A stretch of 64,000 bases of DNA from Candidatus Hydrogenedentota bacterium (lineage in GTDB: Bacteria; Hydrogenedentota; Hydrogenedentia; Hydrogenedentales; JAEUWI01): contig JAHBVV010000002.1 of NCBI GenBank assembly GCA_019637335.1, positions 361,564 through 425,563 of the forward strand, read 5' to 3'. A program made the position numbers and the translations under genes. Below the pieces are notes generated by a model. That model ran no database searches. It saw only the letters and a list, made by a program, of their open reading frames with translations, and was not told the origin of the DNA. Positions 44,452 to 55,428 of the stretch are shown piece by piece; the first letter of the stretch is position 1, and each line of letters starts with the position of its first letter.

Positions 44452-45962
44452 GATTCCCCTCCCAACACCGCCGAAATATATACGGCGGGATCCAGCAACT
44501 GCTCCGCGATCGCCAGGCAGAGCGAGAACGATGCTTCCGCGGCGACCGCAAGAACGATGCTGAACAGGGCCAGCACGCCGCCCGGCAGCGCTACGCCCCA
44601 GGCACGCCAGGCCGAAATGCGGCGTTCGGGACCCGGCGCCGGAGCCGGCTTCCAGAAGGCCTCGTTCCAGATCTTCGTCATCGAATACAGCGTAAGAATG
44701 CTCACGCCCAGCGATACCGCCACCGTGAAGTAGGCCCCACCCGCCAGCCCGGCCTGAACCAGCGCCAACTTACCCAGAAACCCCGAGAAGGGCGGCAGGC
44801 CCGCCAGGGACATCGCGGGCAACGCAAACAGCACCGCCAGCGCGGGCCGCGACTCCAGCAACCCGCCAAGTTGCTTCAGATCCGAAGTCCCCCGGAGATA
44901 GTGCGCCAGCGCCCCCGCCACAAACAAGGCCGCCTTCGCCGCCATCACGTGAACCAGAAAGAAGATCGTGGCGGCCAGCCCGCCCGCGCTGAACAGCGCC
45001 AGCCCGAACACCAGGTAACCGATCTGGCTGACAATGTGAAACGAAAGCAGGCGCCGCAAATCATACTGGACCACCGCCCCCAGTACCCCCGTCACCATCG
45101 TAAGCCCCGCGACCACGAGAAGAATGGGCTGAAAATACGCCTGGTCCAGCGGGAAGATAAGGGTCATCGTCCGGATCAGCGCATACACCCCCACCTTCGT
45201 GAGCAGCGCCGAGAACAGCGCCGTCACCACGTGCGGCGGCGTGTGATAGGAAGCGGGAAGCCACGAGAACAAGGGAAACACCCCCGCCTTGATGCCAAAA
45301 GCCACCAGCAGCATTCCGCCCGCCGCCTGCCGCAGGGATGCATTCTCGTAAAACGGAAGGCGCTGCGCGAGATCCGCCAGGTTCAGCGTCCCCGTCTTCC
45401 CGTAGAGAATCCCCGCCGCGGACAGGAAAATGACCGAACCCAGCAGGTTCATCGTGACATACTTCACGGCCCCGTCAATCTGCGCCCCCCGCCCGCCGAG
45501 GACAATCAGCACGAACGACGCGATGAGCAGGACCTCAAACCACACATACAGATTAAACAGATCCCCGGTCAGGAACGCCCCGTTGACCCCCGCTAGCAAC
45601 ACGAAGTACAGAAAAAAATACCCGTCCTTCAGCCGCCGCGGTGAAATGCTCGAAACCGAAAACAGCGACATCAGCAGGGCCATGATTCCGCTCATTAACA
45701 CCATCAGCGCCGAAAGGCCATCCGCCACCAGCGTAATGCCATAGGGAGCCTCCCACCCCCCCGCCGCCAGCACCTCGATCCGCCCCGGCAACACCCGCGC
45801 CGCCAGCACCGACGACGCCGCGAGAAGGAGCGCCGATCCCAACACGCCAAGCCACCGCTGCGGCGCCGGGCGGCCCGTGCAGCAGGCGCACGCGGCCGCC
45901 ATCGCCAGCGGGATGGCTATCGGTAGTATCAGTAATACGTCGGACACTTGGTTCCCTATCAA
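44448..45962 (-). CDS. mnhD: Mrp/Mnh antiporter subunit D
   Basis: 504 residues with about 14 membrane helices, homologous to complex I NuoN/NuoM-type proteins. Visible family segments include NLYVWFEVLLIASFVLIVLGG (membrane glutamate), FPLFSWLPASYHTPPHVVTALFSALLTKVGVYALIR and LLSFHIVSQIGYLVFGLAL. It is one of the two large ion-translocating subunits. Confidence 0.92.
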   Translation of the reverse strand: MIGNQVSDVLLILPIAIPLAMAAACACCTGRPAPQRWLGVLGSALLLAASSVLAARVLPGRIEVLAAGGWEAPYGITLVADGLSALMVLMSGIMALLMSLFSVSSISPRRLKDGYFFLYFVLLAGVNGAFLTGDLFNLYVWFEVLLIASFVLIVLGGRGAQIDGAVKYVTMNLLGSVIFLSAAGILYGKTGTLNLADLAQRLPFYENASLRQAAGGMLLVAFGIKAGVFPLFSWLPASYHTPPHVVTALFSALLTKVGVYALIRTMTLIFPLDQAYFQPILLVVAGLTMVTGVLGAVVQYDLRRLLSFHIVSQIGYLVFGLALFSAGGLAATIFFLVHVMAAKAALFVAGALAHYLRGTSDLKQLGGLLESRPALAVLFALPAMSLAGLPPFSGFLGKLALVQAGLAGGAYFTVAVSLGVSILTLYSMTKIWNEAFWKPAPAPGPERRISAWRAWGVALPGGVLALFSIVLAVAAEASFSLCLAIAEQLLDPAVYISAVLGGES

Positions 45963-46306
45963 ATCTCGGTATGGCGGAGTTCGTCGATATCGTCCGTACC
46001 CACAACATCGTACGCCCGCCGGAACAGGACCAGCGCAAACGCCGTAACCCCGAAGCTGATGACAATGGCCGTCAGCACAAGCGCCTGCGGCACCGGATCC
46101 GCCCCGCTCGCCTCCGCCGCCTGCATCCCCTCCGGCACCAGGGGGGCCGGGCTCCGCACAATGCCCGCGGACGTAAACACGAGCATGTTCGCCGCGTGGC
46201 TCAGCAGCATGATGCCGAGGATCACCTTCAGATAGCTGCGGCGCATGATCAGGTAAAAGCCGCAGCCAAACAACACCGCTATCAGAAGCGCAAGGCTAAT
46301 CTGCAT
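45959..46306 (-). CDS. mnhC: Mrp/Mnh antiporter subunit C
   Basis: 115 residues, three membrane helices, homologous to Nuo[55 protein letters not shown] at 46306 is used; earlier in-frame sequence overlaps mnhB too deeply. It overlaps mnhB by 11 bases. Confidence 0.9.
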   Translation of the reverse strand: MQISLALLIAVLFGCGFYLIMRRSYLKVILGIMLLSHAANMLVFTSAGIVRSPAPLVPEGMQAAEASGADPVPQALVLTAIVISFGVTAFALVLFRRAYDVVGTDDIDELRHTEI

Positions 46307-46721
46307 GATCGCACTCCAGCATCGCGAACGCGATCTTAAGCACAACGCCCGCCACAACCAGGTACACGCCCACGTCAAACAACAACGGCGTCCCCAGCGT
46401 CACCGGGCCCAGCAGCGGAGCCTCGATTGTCCGCCACACCCCCGTCAGGAACGGGCGGCCGTCCAACACCCCCGCCACCCCGCTCGCCAACGCGACGCCC
46501 AGCCCCCCCGCGATCAGCGACTCCGGAGACACCGGAACCGCGCGCCGGGCCGCCGATACGTTTTGCGCGAGCGCGTGAAGAATAAACGCCGTCGCCACCA
46601 CGAGACCCCCGACAAATCCGCCCCCGGGCTCGTTGTGCCCCCGAAGCAGCAGCAACAGCGAAAGCAACAGCATAATCGCCTTCAGCACGTTCGCCCAGTA
46701 ATACAGGAGAATCGAGTTCAT
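46296..46721 (-). CDS. mnhB: Mrp/Mnh antiporter subunit B
   Basis: 141 residues with four membrane helices and the diagnostic [15 protein letters not shown] and [20 protein letters not shown] segments. It overlaps mnhA by 4 bases. In some bacteria A and B are fused; here they are separate. Confidence 0.92.
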   Translation of the reverse strand: MNSILLYYWANVLKAIMLLLSLLLLLRGHNEPGGGFVGGLVVATAFILHALAQNVSAARRAVPVSPESLIAGGLGVALASGVAGVLDGRPFLTGVWRTIEAPLLGPVTLGTPLLFDVGVYLVVAGVVLKIAFAMLECDHAD

Positions 46722-49033
46722 GCGCGGTGTCTCCGAAGGTTACGCAACCGAAGCAGCGCGTGCGCCCCGAAAGCCGCCACCGCCAGCACCGTTATCTCCC
46801 CCAGCGTGTCCAGTGCGCGAAAATCCACCAGGATCACATTCACCACGTTGCGCCCGTGCGCCAGGGGATAGCTGTTCTCCCGGTAGAACTGCGCCACCGG
46901 TTGAGCCTGCGTCACCGCCAGCGTGCTGTACACCAACACCCCCATCAACCCGCCCGCAAGCGCGGCAATCATCGCATCCCGACGCCGGACCCTCGGCGCC
47001 GAAAGCACCCGGAATCCCGGCATCGCCGCCGCAAGCAGGGCAAAGAAAACCACCGTCAGCGATTCCACCACAATCTGGGTCTTCGCCAGGTCCGGCGCGC
47101 CGTAAAACACATAGAGCAGTGCGATGCCATAGCCCACCACACCCAGGCAGGCCAGCGCCCCGAAGCGCGAATCCACGCGCGTCGTGCCCAGGGCCGCCAC
47201 CGCCACCAGCACCACCGTGATGATCTCGTGGAACCGAATGCCCACCAACTCGAATGCCAGCGGGCGGATCTCGAGTTGTGACGCCCCGGCCACCGCCGCA
47301 ATTACGCACACGAGCACCGCGAGGAGATAGTAGCGAAGGTAGCCGTGCTGGAGAAAGGCCGTCTGCGCGCGCGCGGTGGCAAGCATCCCCTCCAGCGCGC
47401 CCCGGTAGGCCGCTTCCGGGCCCGCCCGATCAAGCCACCCGAACAAACCGGCAAAGCGCCGCCAGCGAGCGCGCGCCAGGATCGCGGCCAGGCCGATGCC
47501 AAGCGTGAGCATGCTCAGCAGGAACGCCGAGTTCACCCCATGCCACAGCTTCAGCTTGAACTCCAGCCCCTCGCCAAGCACCGCGCCGCCCCCCGGCGCG
47601 AGGAGAACCTTGCCAAATATAAAGGGGTAGAGCCCAGCCGCCAGGCCCAGGCCGCCCAACACCACCGGGCCGATCCACATGCCCATCGGCGCCTCGTGCA
47701 CCGCCCCGGAAACCGCCGCGCTCCGCCGCCGCCAAAACGGCAGTACGCCCGCCGCCGCCGCAACATACACATTCGCCACGTTCGCGAATACCGCCACCCC
47801 CACAAAAACCTGAACCGCCAGCGGCGCATACAACACCGCCTCGTAAACCGACTCCTTACCCACAAAACCAAGCAGCGGCGGGAGACCCGCCATCGAAAGC
47901 GCCGCCAGCAAGCCCCCGATCGCCGTCGCCGGCATCAGGCGCCCCAACCCGCCCAGACGCTCAAAATCCGTCTCGTGCGTCTCGTGAATAATCGAGCCCG
48001 CAACCATAAAAAGCGCCGCCTTATAAAAAGCGTGGACAAACAAAAACACCTTGAACGCCGTGATGGACAGCGGCGTGCCCAGGCCGATACAAAGCACCAG
48101 CGTACCCAGCGCAACCACCGTCGAATAAGCCAGCATCGGCTTCAACGCCGTCTGCCGAAGCGCCAGCCAGCCCGCCGCCAGCATCGTCGCCCCGCCCAGA
48201 CCCGCCAGCGACCAGAACCAGAGCTCCGTCCCCCCAAGCGCCGGGCTCAGCCGCGCCAGCAAATAAACACCCCCCTTCACCATCGTCGAGCTGTGCAGAT
48301 ACGCGCTCGCCGGCGTCGGGGCCGCCATCGCGTTCGGAAGCCAGTAATGAAACGGAAACTGCGCCGACTTCGTCGCCGCACCCGCAAGTATCAACAGAAG
48401 TATCGCCAGATAATGCGGGTGCTCGGCCAGGCCCGGCGTCGCAATGATAACCGTCAAATCATAGGACCCCGCCGCGTTCCCCAGCAGGACCAGGCCCGCC
48501 AGCATCGCCAGACCGCCCGCCCCCGTCGTCAACAGCGCCTGCAACGCCGCGCTCCGCGACTTCTCCTGGTCGTGCTCAAACCCGATCAGCAGATACGACG
48601 CAATGCTCGTCAGCTCCCAGAACACAAACAGAACAAACACATTGTCCGCAAGCACCACCCCCAGCATCGCGCCCATGAAAAACAGGAGATACGCCATGAA
48701 GCGCCCACGCCGCGGATCCCCCCGAAAATACGCCGACGCGTACAGGCAGATCAGCACCCCGATCCCCGAAATCAAAAGCCCAAACGCGATCCCCAGCCCG
48801 TCCAGGCGAAACGTAAGATCAAGCCCCAGAGACGGCGCCCACGGAATAATCCCCAGGCGCGCGGGCGAATGGCCCCCAAGCGCATGGAGATCCAGCAAGG
48901 TCCGAAAAAGGTAGGCGAACACCACCGCCGGCGCAAACGCGCACACCAGCCCCAACGCCCGGCCAAGAGACCGGGCGACAAACGGAACCAACAGCGCGCC
49001 GGCAAACGGCGCAAGAATCACGATCCAGGACAT
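46718..49033 (-). CDS. mnhA: Mrp/Mnh antiporter subunit A
   Basis: 771 residues, the largest subunit, homologous to NuoL. Family segments: [28 protein letters not shown] (membrane glutamate), [40 protein letters not shown], and the C-terminal MbeB-like part with [19 protein letters not shown]. First gene of the operon. The complex exchanges cytoplasmic Na+ (or K+) for protons and raises sodium tolerance or builds a sodium gradient. Confidence 0.94.
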   Translation of the reverse strand: MSWIVILAPFAGALLVPFVARSLGRALGLVCAFAPAVVFAYLFRTLLDLHALGGHSPARLGIIPWAPSLGLDLTFRLDGLGIAFGLLISGIGVLICLYASAYFRGDPRRGRFMAYLLFFMGAMLGVVLADNVFVLFVFWELTSIASYLLIGFEHDQEKSRSAALQALLTTGAGGLAMLAGLVLLGNAAGSYDLTVIIATPGLAEHPHYLAILLLILAGAATKSAQFPFHYWLPNAMAAPTPASAYLHSSTMVKGGVYLLARLSPALGGTELWFWSLAGLGGATMLAAGWLALRQTALKPMLAYSTVVALGTLVLCIGLGTPLSITAFKVFLFVHAFYKAALFMVAGSIIHETHETDFERLGGLGRLMPATAIGGLLAALSMAGLPPLLGFVGKESVYEAVLYAPLAVQVFVGVAVFANVANVYVAAAAGVLPFWRRRSAAVSGAVHEAPMGMWIGPVVLGGLGLAAGLYPFIFGKVLLAPGGGAVLGEGLEFKLKLWHGVNSAFLLSMLTLGIGLAAILARARWRRFAGLFGWLDRAGPEAAYRGALEGMLATARAQTAFLQHGYLRYYLLAVLVCVIAAVAGASQLEIRPLAFELVGIRFHEIITVVLVAVAALGTTRVDSRFGALACLGVVGYGIALLYVFYGAPDLAKTQIVVESLTVVFFALLAAAMPGFRVLSAPRVRRRDAMIAALAGGLMGVLVYSTLAVTQAQPVAQFYRENSYPLAHGRNVVNVILVDFRALDTLGEITVLAVAAFGAHALLRLRNLRRHRA

Positions 49034-49295
49034 GTCGCTACTGCAAGACCGGGGAAATGCGGGCCGCCGCGCGATAAAGGTGCGGCCACCACTCTCGCGC
49101 CGGATTCACGAGCTTGGGGACCACGTCGGGGATCCGGGCAAAAAAAGACCGGATGGGCTGCCCACGACTAATAAATACATCTGGGGCCAGTTTCGAATTC
49201 ACCCGGCCGCCAGGACAACGGCCCAGCCCGCAACACGAAAAACGCAAACCCGCAAGCGCGATCACAACAAGGCGCTTGCGGGAACGATAACTAGA
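49034..49295. other. Gap upstream of mnhA
   Basis: 262 bases that should hold the antiporter operon promoter on the minus strand; no clear -10/-35 pair or other structure was identified. Confidence 0.3.
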
Positions 49296-49371
49296 TGGTG
49301 AACGGGGTGGGGATCGAACCCACGACCACCGGATTAAAAGTCCGATGCTCTACCGACTGAGCTACCCGTTC
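49296..49371 (-). tRNA. tRNA-Lys (anticodon UUU)
   Basis: A 76-base cloverleaf: acceptor GAACGGG/CCCGTTC fully paired, D-arm GCTC/GAGC, anticodon loop CTTTTAA, T-arm GTGGG-TTCGATC-CCCAC. Discriminator A, and the CCA end is encoded (49296-49298 on the plus strand read TGG). Confidence 0.98.
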
Positions 49372-49554
49372 GCCTGGGAGTCCTGCACGGACACAAGCCG
49401 TCCCTCACCGGTGAACGAACGGTCATTCTAGTAAACACAGGCCGCCGCGCGCAAGTTTCACGGGACCTGCGATGCGGCGGGCGCGGTGGCGATCGCGCCG
49501 GGCGCGGCGGCGCAGCCCGATCGCGCGGGCGGCCTGTGCTATAGTGCGCGGCGC

Positions 49555-51702
49555 ATGGATAGCGCAAAAAGAGAGACCGCCGCATCGCCGGAAAAGGCCG
49601 CATCAGGCATACAACCGCTTGCGGCCGCGCGGCGCGTCTGGCGCGCCTCCCGGACCGATGTCCGGGCCACCGCGCTGCTTTTCCTCGCGGCCTTCCTCAG
49701 TGGCGCCATCTACACCGCCACCTGGGGCGGCAAGCCGGAATTCTGGCAGCAGGTCTTCGCCCCGTCCGTGATGGCGGCCTGCGGACACGGTTTCAACAAC
49801 CCCGATCTCCGCGAGCTCCCCGCGCTGGAGGATTTCCTCTACCTCCGCGCGCCCGACTTTGACTGCGCCGGCATCCCCAACGGCGTGACAATCCTCCCCC
49901 GCGATACCAGCGGCATGACCTACGGCGAGATCCAGGCCTTTCATCCCCACCCACACTTCCCCGGCTGGACTTACTGGCAACAGTTTCACCGCTACCTGCT
50001 CCTCAGCGTCGCCCTGTGTTTCTGGCTCTTCGGAGTCGCCTGGCAATCCCTCCTGCCGCTCTACGGACTGCTGTATGGCGCGGCCAACGCCCTCGCCTAC
50101 GGCATCTTCCGCCTCGCCATGGGGCGCGGCCTCGCCTGCGCTTTCGCCGTCATGCTGATGGCCTCCCCCCTGCACCTACAGCAACTCCCCCAGTTGCGCG
50201 ACTACGCCAAAGCCCCCTTCTTCTTTCTTCTCATCCTCGCGGTGGGCTGGCTCTTGAAGCGCCCGCGCCCGCTGAAATTGGCGCTGCCCACCGCCGCCGT
50301 CGCCGGCCTCGCCGGCGGACTGGGACTGGGCTTCCGCCAGGACGTCTCCATCGCCGCGGCCGTCTTCTGCGCGCTCATGCTGGCCTTCTGGCCCGCCCCC
50401 CTCATGGCCTCGTGGTCTCGGCGCCTCGCGGTGGTTATTGTGTTCTGCGCCGCCTTCATCCTGACCGGTGCGCCTATCCTCAACGTGCTGTCGCGCGTGA
50501 ACAACTCCACACACGACACGATCATCGGATTCACGCAATACTGCGACCAGCGGCTCGGCGTCGGGGCGCCGCTCTATGATTTCGGGGACCCCTTCAAGGA
50601 CGAGTACGTCCGCGCCATGATCATGCGCCACGCCCAACAGGCCGGACAGCCCCCCACACTGTTCCGCCACTACTCGCCCGAATACGATGCCGCCGGCCGC
50701 GCCTGGTTTCGCGATATGGTTCGCCTCTTCCCCGCCGACCTTCTGATCCGCGGCTACGCGTCCGTCCTGCGAACCGTTGATGAACTCCAGATCAGCCGCG
50801 CCGCAAGCGCGCCGCGCGGTGTGACGAACCAATTCCTCGTCCGCCTCTTCCAATGGCGGCAGGCCGCGCTCGATGCCCTCCCCGGCGGCGGGCGATACCA
50901 CGTCGCCGCCATGCTGCTGCTGATTGCCGCGGCAAGTCTCCGGCTCGGATTCGCGGCCCTCTTCGGCATGCTCGTGCTCGCCGGTTACCCCGCGCTGCGT
51001 TTCAGCGAGCGCCACGCGTTCCACATGGAGTTCATCGCCCTCCTCGCCGCAGGCTTCCTCCTCTACATCGCCTGGCGCGCCGCCCGACGCGCATGGGCCG
51101 AACGCCAAAACGCCTCTTTCGCGGCCCTCGCCCGCAAATCGAAACCATACGTGGCCCGCGCGGCCGTGTTTGCGCTGATCGCCGCCGCCCTGCTCCTGGC
51201 CCCGCTATACGCCGCGCGCGCCTGGCAGTCGGGCCAGGTGCGCGACCTCCTTCACGCCTATGCCGCCGCGGATCGCGTACCGCTGGAGACTGTTATCACG
51301 CCCGCCGATGACGGCGCCGCTCTAATTGCATTCCCGGGCCTGGATCTGGAAATCCCGCCGGACCAGCACGTCCTCGTGAAGGTGCTCGTCCTGGCGTTCC
51401 GCCCCGGCGACACACCCATTCCGCTGAATTTCCGCTTCCACGCCAATCACCCGAACTTCCAGTTTGATCGCTGGATGTCCGTCCCCGATCAACCAGACGA
51501 CACCGGCCTCACGCACGTCTACTACCCGCTCTACCGCGTTGAAGAATGCGCCTTCACCGGAATCGCCCTGCCACAGTCTGCGCTCGATCGTCTCGAGGCC
51601 GTCTATACGCTAACGGATACGCCCGACGCGCCCATCCTGCTGAACGCCGTGCTGCCCCCGGATTGGGAAGCCGCATCGCGGTATCAGACACTGACTCGCT
51701 GA
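49555..51702 (+). CDS. Large polytopic membrane protein (glycosyltransferase-like topology)
   Basis: 715 residues. After a cytoplasmic N-terminus it has about ten membrane helices (for example LLSVALCFWLFGVAWQSLLPLYGLLY; FFFLLILAVGWLLKRP; AMLLLIAAASLRLGFAALFGMLVLAGYPAL) and a C-terminal soluble beta-rich domain of about 150 residues. Helix pattern and length recall membrane glycosyltransferases of the GT-C type, but the usual Asp/Glu motif of the first loop is not clear. Function is unassigned. The ATG lies only 10 bases after a TATAGT element, so the mRNA may be almost leaderless. Confidence 0.55.
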   Translation: MDSAKRETAASPEKAASGIQPLAAARRVWRASRTDVRATALLFLAAFLSGAIYTATWGGKPEFWQQVFAPSVMAACGHGFNNPDLRELPALEDFLYLRAPDFDCAGIPNGVTILPRDTSGMTYGEIQAFHPHPHFPGWTYWQQFHRYLLLSVALCFWLFGVAWQSLLPLYGLLYGAANALAYGIFRLAMGRGLACAFAVMLMASPLHLQQLPQLRDYAKAPFFFLLILAVGWLLKRPRPLKLALPTAAVAGLAGGLGLGFRQDVSIAAAVFCALMLAFWPAPLMASWSRRLAVVIVFCAAFILTGAPILNVLSRVNNSTHDTIIGFTQYCDQRLGVGAPLYDFGDPFKDEYVRAMIMRHAQQAGQPPTLFRHYSPEYDAAGRAWFRDMVRLFPADLLIRGYASVLRTVDELQISRAASAPRGVTNQFLVRLFQWRQAALDALPGGGRYHVAAMLLLIAAASLRLGFAALFGMLVLAGYPALRFSERHAFHMEFIALLAAGFLLYIAWRAARRAWAERQNASFAALARKSKPYVARAAVFALIAAALLLAPLYAARAWQSGQVRDLLHAYAAADRVPLETVITPADDGAALIAFPGLDLEIPPDQHVLVKVLVLAFRPGDTPIPLNFRFHANHPNFQFDRWMSVPDQPDDTGLTHVYYPLYRVEECAFTGIALPQSALDRLEAVYTLTDTPDAPILLNAVLPPDWEAASRYQTLTR

Positions 51703-51709
51703 GACAAAA

Positions 51710-51738
51710 TTGGCGCCCGCGCGGAATTGCGCTATGCT
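51710..51738 (+). promoter_or_regulatory. Promoter of the SGNH hydrolase-kinase genes
   Basis: TTGGCG (51710-51715), 17-base spacer, TATGCT (51733-51738). It lies 75 bases before the SGNH hydrolase ATG. Confidence 0.5.
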
Positions 51739-51812
51739 GTACGCGGATGCCGCGCCGTGGCGTTCAATTCCCCAGGCGCTTCGGCGAATACGCAAGAGAA
51801 AGCCCCCGTACC

Positions 51813-52958
51813 ATGTCATACCCCCACCGGTTTGCCGGACTGGCCATACTTCTGGCTGCCTCAAGTTTCAACGCCTGGAGTGACGAAAACGTGATAGATA
51901 AGTGGCGTCTTGAACCGTTCTGGACCGGCAATGTGATTCACGGCGAAAGCCTCTTCTTCCTCGAACCCATCCCCGGATCCCCCGCCGTCGCCCCGCTACT
52001 CTTCACCCCGGAAGCCGTGCTGTCCCTTCGCCATCCCGCCACGGGCGCCAGCTACGAGGAAGGCCCGGACTACGTCATTGATCGCGAAGCCCGGCGCATC
52101 CAGCGCACACCGGATTCGCGCATCCCATTTACAACGCGACAGGACTTCGAACCGCCGCTCGGAGCCTCCGGCCAGCAATACCGCGACGGCGCGCGCGACA
52201 TCTTCTTCGGCGAAGGTCGCAAGTTTCACGACCTGCAGGTGGAAATCACCTACCGCCATTCGGGCAGCGAATGGTCCGAAATGAACGGTCCCATCCCGGA
52301 GTCCGCCGCGAATGCGCTCCCCGGCGTCATGCGCAAGCTGCGCGCGGTCGAGCCGGTCACCATTACCCTCCTCGGCGACAGCATCTCCTTCGGCCTGAAC
52401 GCGAGCGGCGTAGTGGACGCCCCGCCCCACCAGCCGGCCTACGGCGATCTTTTCGCGCAGGCGCTCGGGGCCCGCTTCGGCGGCCCGATCACCTTCCACA
52501 ACCCCTCGGTCAGCGGCATGTCGGCCGCCTGGGGCATCGAACAGGCAGCAAGCGTCGCCGCCCCCAGGCCCGACCTCGTGCTCATCGCCTTCGGCATGAA
52601 CGACGCCTCCGGGCGCCTCGCGCCGGATCAATACGCCGCACAGATCGCGCAAATCATGGCGGCCATCCGGGCGGCCCACCCCGCCGCCGAGTTCATCCTC
52701 GTCGCCACCATGCTCGGCAATGCGGACTGGATTCACGCCGCGCCCGCGCTCTACCCGCAATACCGAGACGCCTTGAAGACGCTCGCGGGCCCGGGCATCG
52801 CCATCGCGGATCTGACCTCGGTATGGGAAACCCTCCTCTCCCGCAAGACCTACGCCGACCTGACCGGAAATGGCGTAAACCACCCCAACGACTTCGGGCA
52901 CCGCGTCTACGCGCAGGTGCTGCTGTCAATGATTCCGCGGGCGGAGCCGCCACAATGA
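51813..52958 (+). CDS. Secreted SGNH/GDSL hydrolase
   Basis: 381 residues with a signal peptide (FAGLAILLAASSFNAWS). A beta-rich N-terminal domain precedes the SGNH fold: block I LLGDSISFG (nucleophile Ser190), block III GMND and the terminal block V NHPNDFGH with His357 and Asp360. Typical members remove acyl groups from carbohydrates or act as lipases/esterases; substrate is unknown. The stop codon overlaps the histidine kinase ATG by 4 bases, an unusual coupling for an exported enzyme. Confidence 0.85.
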   Translation: MSYPHRFAGLAILLAASSFNAWSDENVIDKWRLEPFWTGNVIHGESLFFLEPIPGSPAVAPLLFTPEAVLSLRHPATGASYEEGPDYVIDREARRIQRTPDSRIPFTTRQDFEPPLGASGQQYRDGARDIFFGEGRKFHDLQVEITYRHSGSEWSEMNGPIPESAANALPGVMRKLRAVEPVTITLLGDSISFGLNASGVVDAPPHQPAYGDLFAQALGARFGGPITFHNPSVSGMSAAWGIEQAASVAAPRPDLVLIAFGMNDASGRLAPDQYAAQIAQIMAAIRAAHPAAEFILVATMLGNADWIHAAPALYPQYRDALKTLAGPGIAIADLTSVWETLLSRKTYADLTGNGVNHPNDFGHRVYAQVLLSMIPRAEPPQ

Positions 52959-54466
52959 CCTCGCACGCCGTGCCCGAGATCGCCCGCCTCGCCCCCCGTA
53001 TCCTCGATCAGCTCAGCCTGGGCGTGGTAATCACGAGCAACGGCGCCGCCGTCTACTGCAATAGCGCCTTCGAGTCGATGTCCGGCCTGTCGCGGCAAGC
53101 TATAGAAGGCGCCGCCCATCCCTACCTTCGCCCGGGACATGTGGTAAACGGCGAAGCGGAGTTGCGCGCGCAGCTGGAGCCCGGCGCGCCGTTCAATCCC
53201 GTCCGCGTCCGCTACGAACGGGACGACGGTTTCCCCGCATGGAACGAGATCCAAATCGTCCACGAAGGCGAATACGCAATCTGGATTCACCGCGATCTCA
53301 CGCAACAGATGGCCACCCACGAGCTCTGGCAGCGCTACGCCTTCCTCGTCGATTCATCCCGCCAGTTCATGGCCCTCGTCGACCGCGACTACAACTACGA
53401 ACTGGTCAACCAGGCCTTCGCGCGCCTCTTCCACCGCGCCCCCGACGAGATCAACGGCGCTTCCGGCGCATCGGTCTGGGGCGAGGCGCTCTTCAAAAAC
53501 CTCGTGGTTCCCTGTCTCGACCGCTGCTTCCAGGGAGAGGAAGTCCAGAAGCAGCAGTGGGTCGTCTTGCCCGGAGGCAACCACCGTTATCTCAACATGG
53601 TCTACACCCCCTACCGCGGCACGGGCGAAGACGTCCGCCACGCCGTTTTCGTCGCGTGGGACAACACCGAAGAGAAACGCGCGACCGATACCGTCAGCGA
53701 AATGAACCGTGTGCTCGAACAGCGCGTCGAAGAGCGCACCGCCGAGCTCCAGGACAAAATGCGCGAGCTCGAAGCATTCAACTACACCATCGCACACGAC
53801 CTGCGCTCGCCCCTGCGCTTCCTCAAGTCCTTCGCCGAAATGCTGGAGGAGGAATCCGGAGCCTGCCTCGGCGAATCAGGCCAGTATTACTGCAACATGA
53901 TCACCCAGGGCGTCGCCGAGATGCAGCACCTGCTCGATCGCCTCCTCGACTTTGCGCAACTGAGCAGAAAACCGATTTCCCTCGCCCCCTGCGACCTGAA
54001 TGCCGTCGTCGCCGCCGCTCGAGACACGGTGCTGCTCGATAGGAGCGCGGCCATCCGCATCGACCCCCTCCCCACCTGCCTGGGAGAGTCTCCACTGCTC
54101 AAACAGGTTTTCGTCAACCTCCTGAGCAACGCCGTGAAATTCACGCACGGCGCCGCCAATCCGCGGATCGAAGTGTTTTCACAAAGCGCGCCGCCCGGCC
54201 AGGTGCATATCTGCGTGCGCGATAACGGCATCGGCTTCCACATGAACCACGCCGAAGCCATGTTTGCCCCCTTCAAGCAGGTCCACGAAACGAACGGCGC
54301 GGGCGGGAGCGGCCTCGGCCTCGCCATCGTCCGCCGGATCGTCGAGCGCCACGGCGGCCGCGTCTGGGCCGAGGGCCGCGAGGGGCGGGGCGCGACAATT
54401 CACGTCCTGCTGGCCGCACCGGAGAACAGCGCGGCGACCACCCCGATTCCGGCAAGTACGGACTAG
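52955..54466 (+). CDS. Soluble PAS-containing sensor histidine kinase
   Basis: 503 residues without membrane segments. Two PAS-like domains (residues about 15-120 and 130-240) are followed by a coiled coil, the H-box AHDLRSPLRFL with His281, and the ATPase domain with the N-box-like NLLSNAVKFTHG, G1 DNGIGF and G2 GGSGLGLAIV. It should autophosphorylate His281 in response to an unknown cytoplasmic signal. The OmpR-type regulator 176 bases downstream is the likely partner. Confidence 0.88.
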   Translation: MTSHAVPEIARLAPRILDQLSLGVVITSNGAAVYCNSAFESMSGLSRQAIEGAAHPYLRPGHVVNGEAELRAQLEPGAPFNPVRVRYERDDGFPAWNEIQIVHEGEYAIWIHRDLTQQMATHELWQRYAFLVDSSRQFMALVDRDYNYELVNQAFARLFHRAPDEINGASGASVWGEALFKNLVVPCLDRCFQGEEVQKQQWVVLPGGNHRYLNMVYTPYRGTGEDVRHAVFVAWDNTEEKRATDTVSEMNRVLEQRVEERTAELQDKMRELEAFNYTIAHDLRSPLRFLKSFAEMLEEESGACLGESGQYYCNMITQGVAEMQHLLDRLLDFAQLSRKPISLAPCDLNAVVAAARDTVLLDRSAAIRIDPLPTCLGESPLLKQVFVNLLSNAVKFTHGAANPRIEVFSQSAPPGQVHICVRDNGIGFHMNHAEAMFAPFKQVHETNGAGGSGLGLAIVRRIVERHGGRVWAEGREGRGATIHVLLAAPENSAATTPIPASTD

Positions 54467-54642
54467 ATAGTTTGGCGTATTTTCGCTACAATGCAGGAAG
54501 TTCTTCGGGAGATGCGCCGGATCGCAACCCCGAATGCAGCCGGTCGAAATCGTGCTCGGCCGGCCGTCAGGCAGTCTCGCTCGCACCGGTGTGTACGCCG
54601 GATTCTTCAATCCGGATAGCAGGGTATCAGGGCTACCGACCT

Positions 54643-55356
54643 ATGCAGAACGAACGGATCCTGGTGGTGGAAGACGAAGCCGACGCGCTTCAAAAAACCT
54701 GTCAGGTGCTCGAAAACGAAGGCTACGCCGTCTCAACCGCCACCAATGGCCGCGACGCCCTGGCCGCAATTGCCGAAAACGACCCCGATCTCGTCATTCT
54801 CGATATCAACCTCGACTCAGGCGATCCCAACGCGCCCGCCATGGACGGCATCGAAGTCCTCCGCCAGATGCGAAAGGACTCCGACGCCTGCGTCCTCATG
54901 CTCACCACCACCTCCATCAGCTACGTGAAGGTCGCCGCATTGACCATGGGCGCGGACGACTACCTCACCAAGCCCTTCGACCCAAAGGAACTCGCGGCGC
55001 GGGTCAAAGCCATCCTGCGCCGGGCCCGGGGAGCCGCACGCGCCGGCGGAACGCTCGATTTCAAGGAAATCTCCATCGATCCGGCCGCACGAATCGTCTG
55101 GAAGGACGGAAAAGAGGTCAAACTCACGCCCATCGAATTCGACCTGCTCCACGCCCTCGCCCGAAGGCGCGGCCAGGTGATCGGGCGCACCCAGCTCATC
55201 AACCAGGCCTGGGATTTCAAATACGCCGGCGACGAGCGCCTGGTGGATGTGCATATGGGCCGGCTCCGCAAGAAACTGGAGGACGACCCGGCAAAACCAA
55301 AGCTGATTCAAACGGTATGGGGCAAGGGCTACCGCTTCGAGGGAGAACCCGCATAG
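54643..55356 (+). CDS. OmpR-family response regulator
   Basis: 237 residues. Receiver domain with acidic pair Glu10/Asp11, phospho-acceptor Asp54, Thr89 and Lys110. The loop after Asp54 (DSGDPNAPAMDG) is about seven residues longer than normal. The C-terminal winged helix carries LTPIEFDLLHALARRRGQVIGR and VHMGRLRKKLE. Upstream is the histidine kinase, its probable partner. Confidence 0.88.
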   Translation: MQNERILVVEDEADALQKTCQVLENEGYAVSTATNGRDALAAIAENDPDLVILDINLDSGDPNAPAMDGIEVLRQMRKDSDACVLMLTTTSISYVKVAALTMGADDYLTKPFDPKELAARVKAILRRARGAARAGGTLDFKEISIDPAARIVWKDGKEVKLTPIEFDLLHALARRRGQVIGRTQLINQAWDFKYAGDERLVDVHMGRLRKKLEDDPAKPKLIQTVWGKGYRFEGEPA

Positions 55357-55428
55357 CCGCCGCGCGGCGGCGCGACCCAAACCCAATCGCCGCATGACGG
55401 CGCTGCACGGAAAAGGATCTTCACCGGC

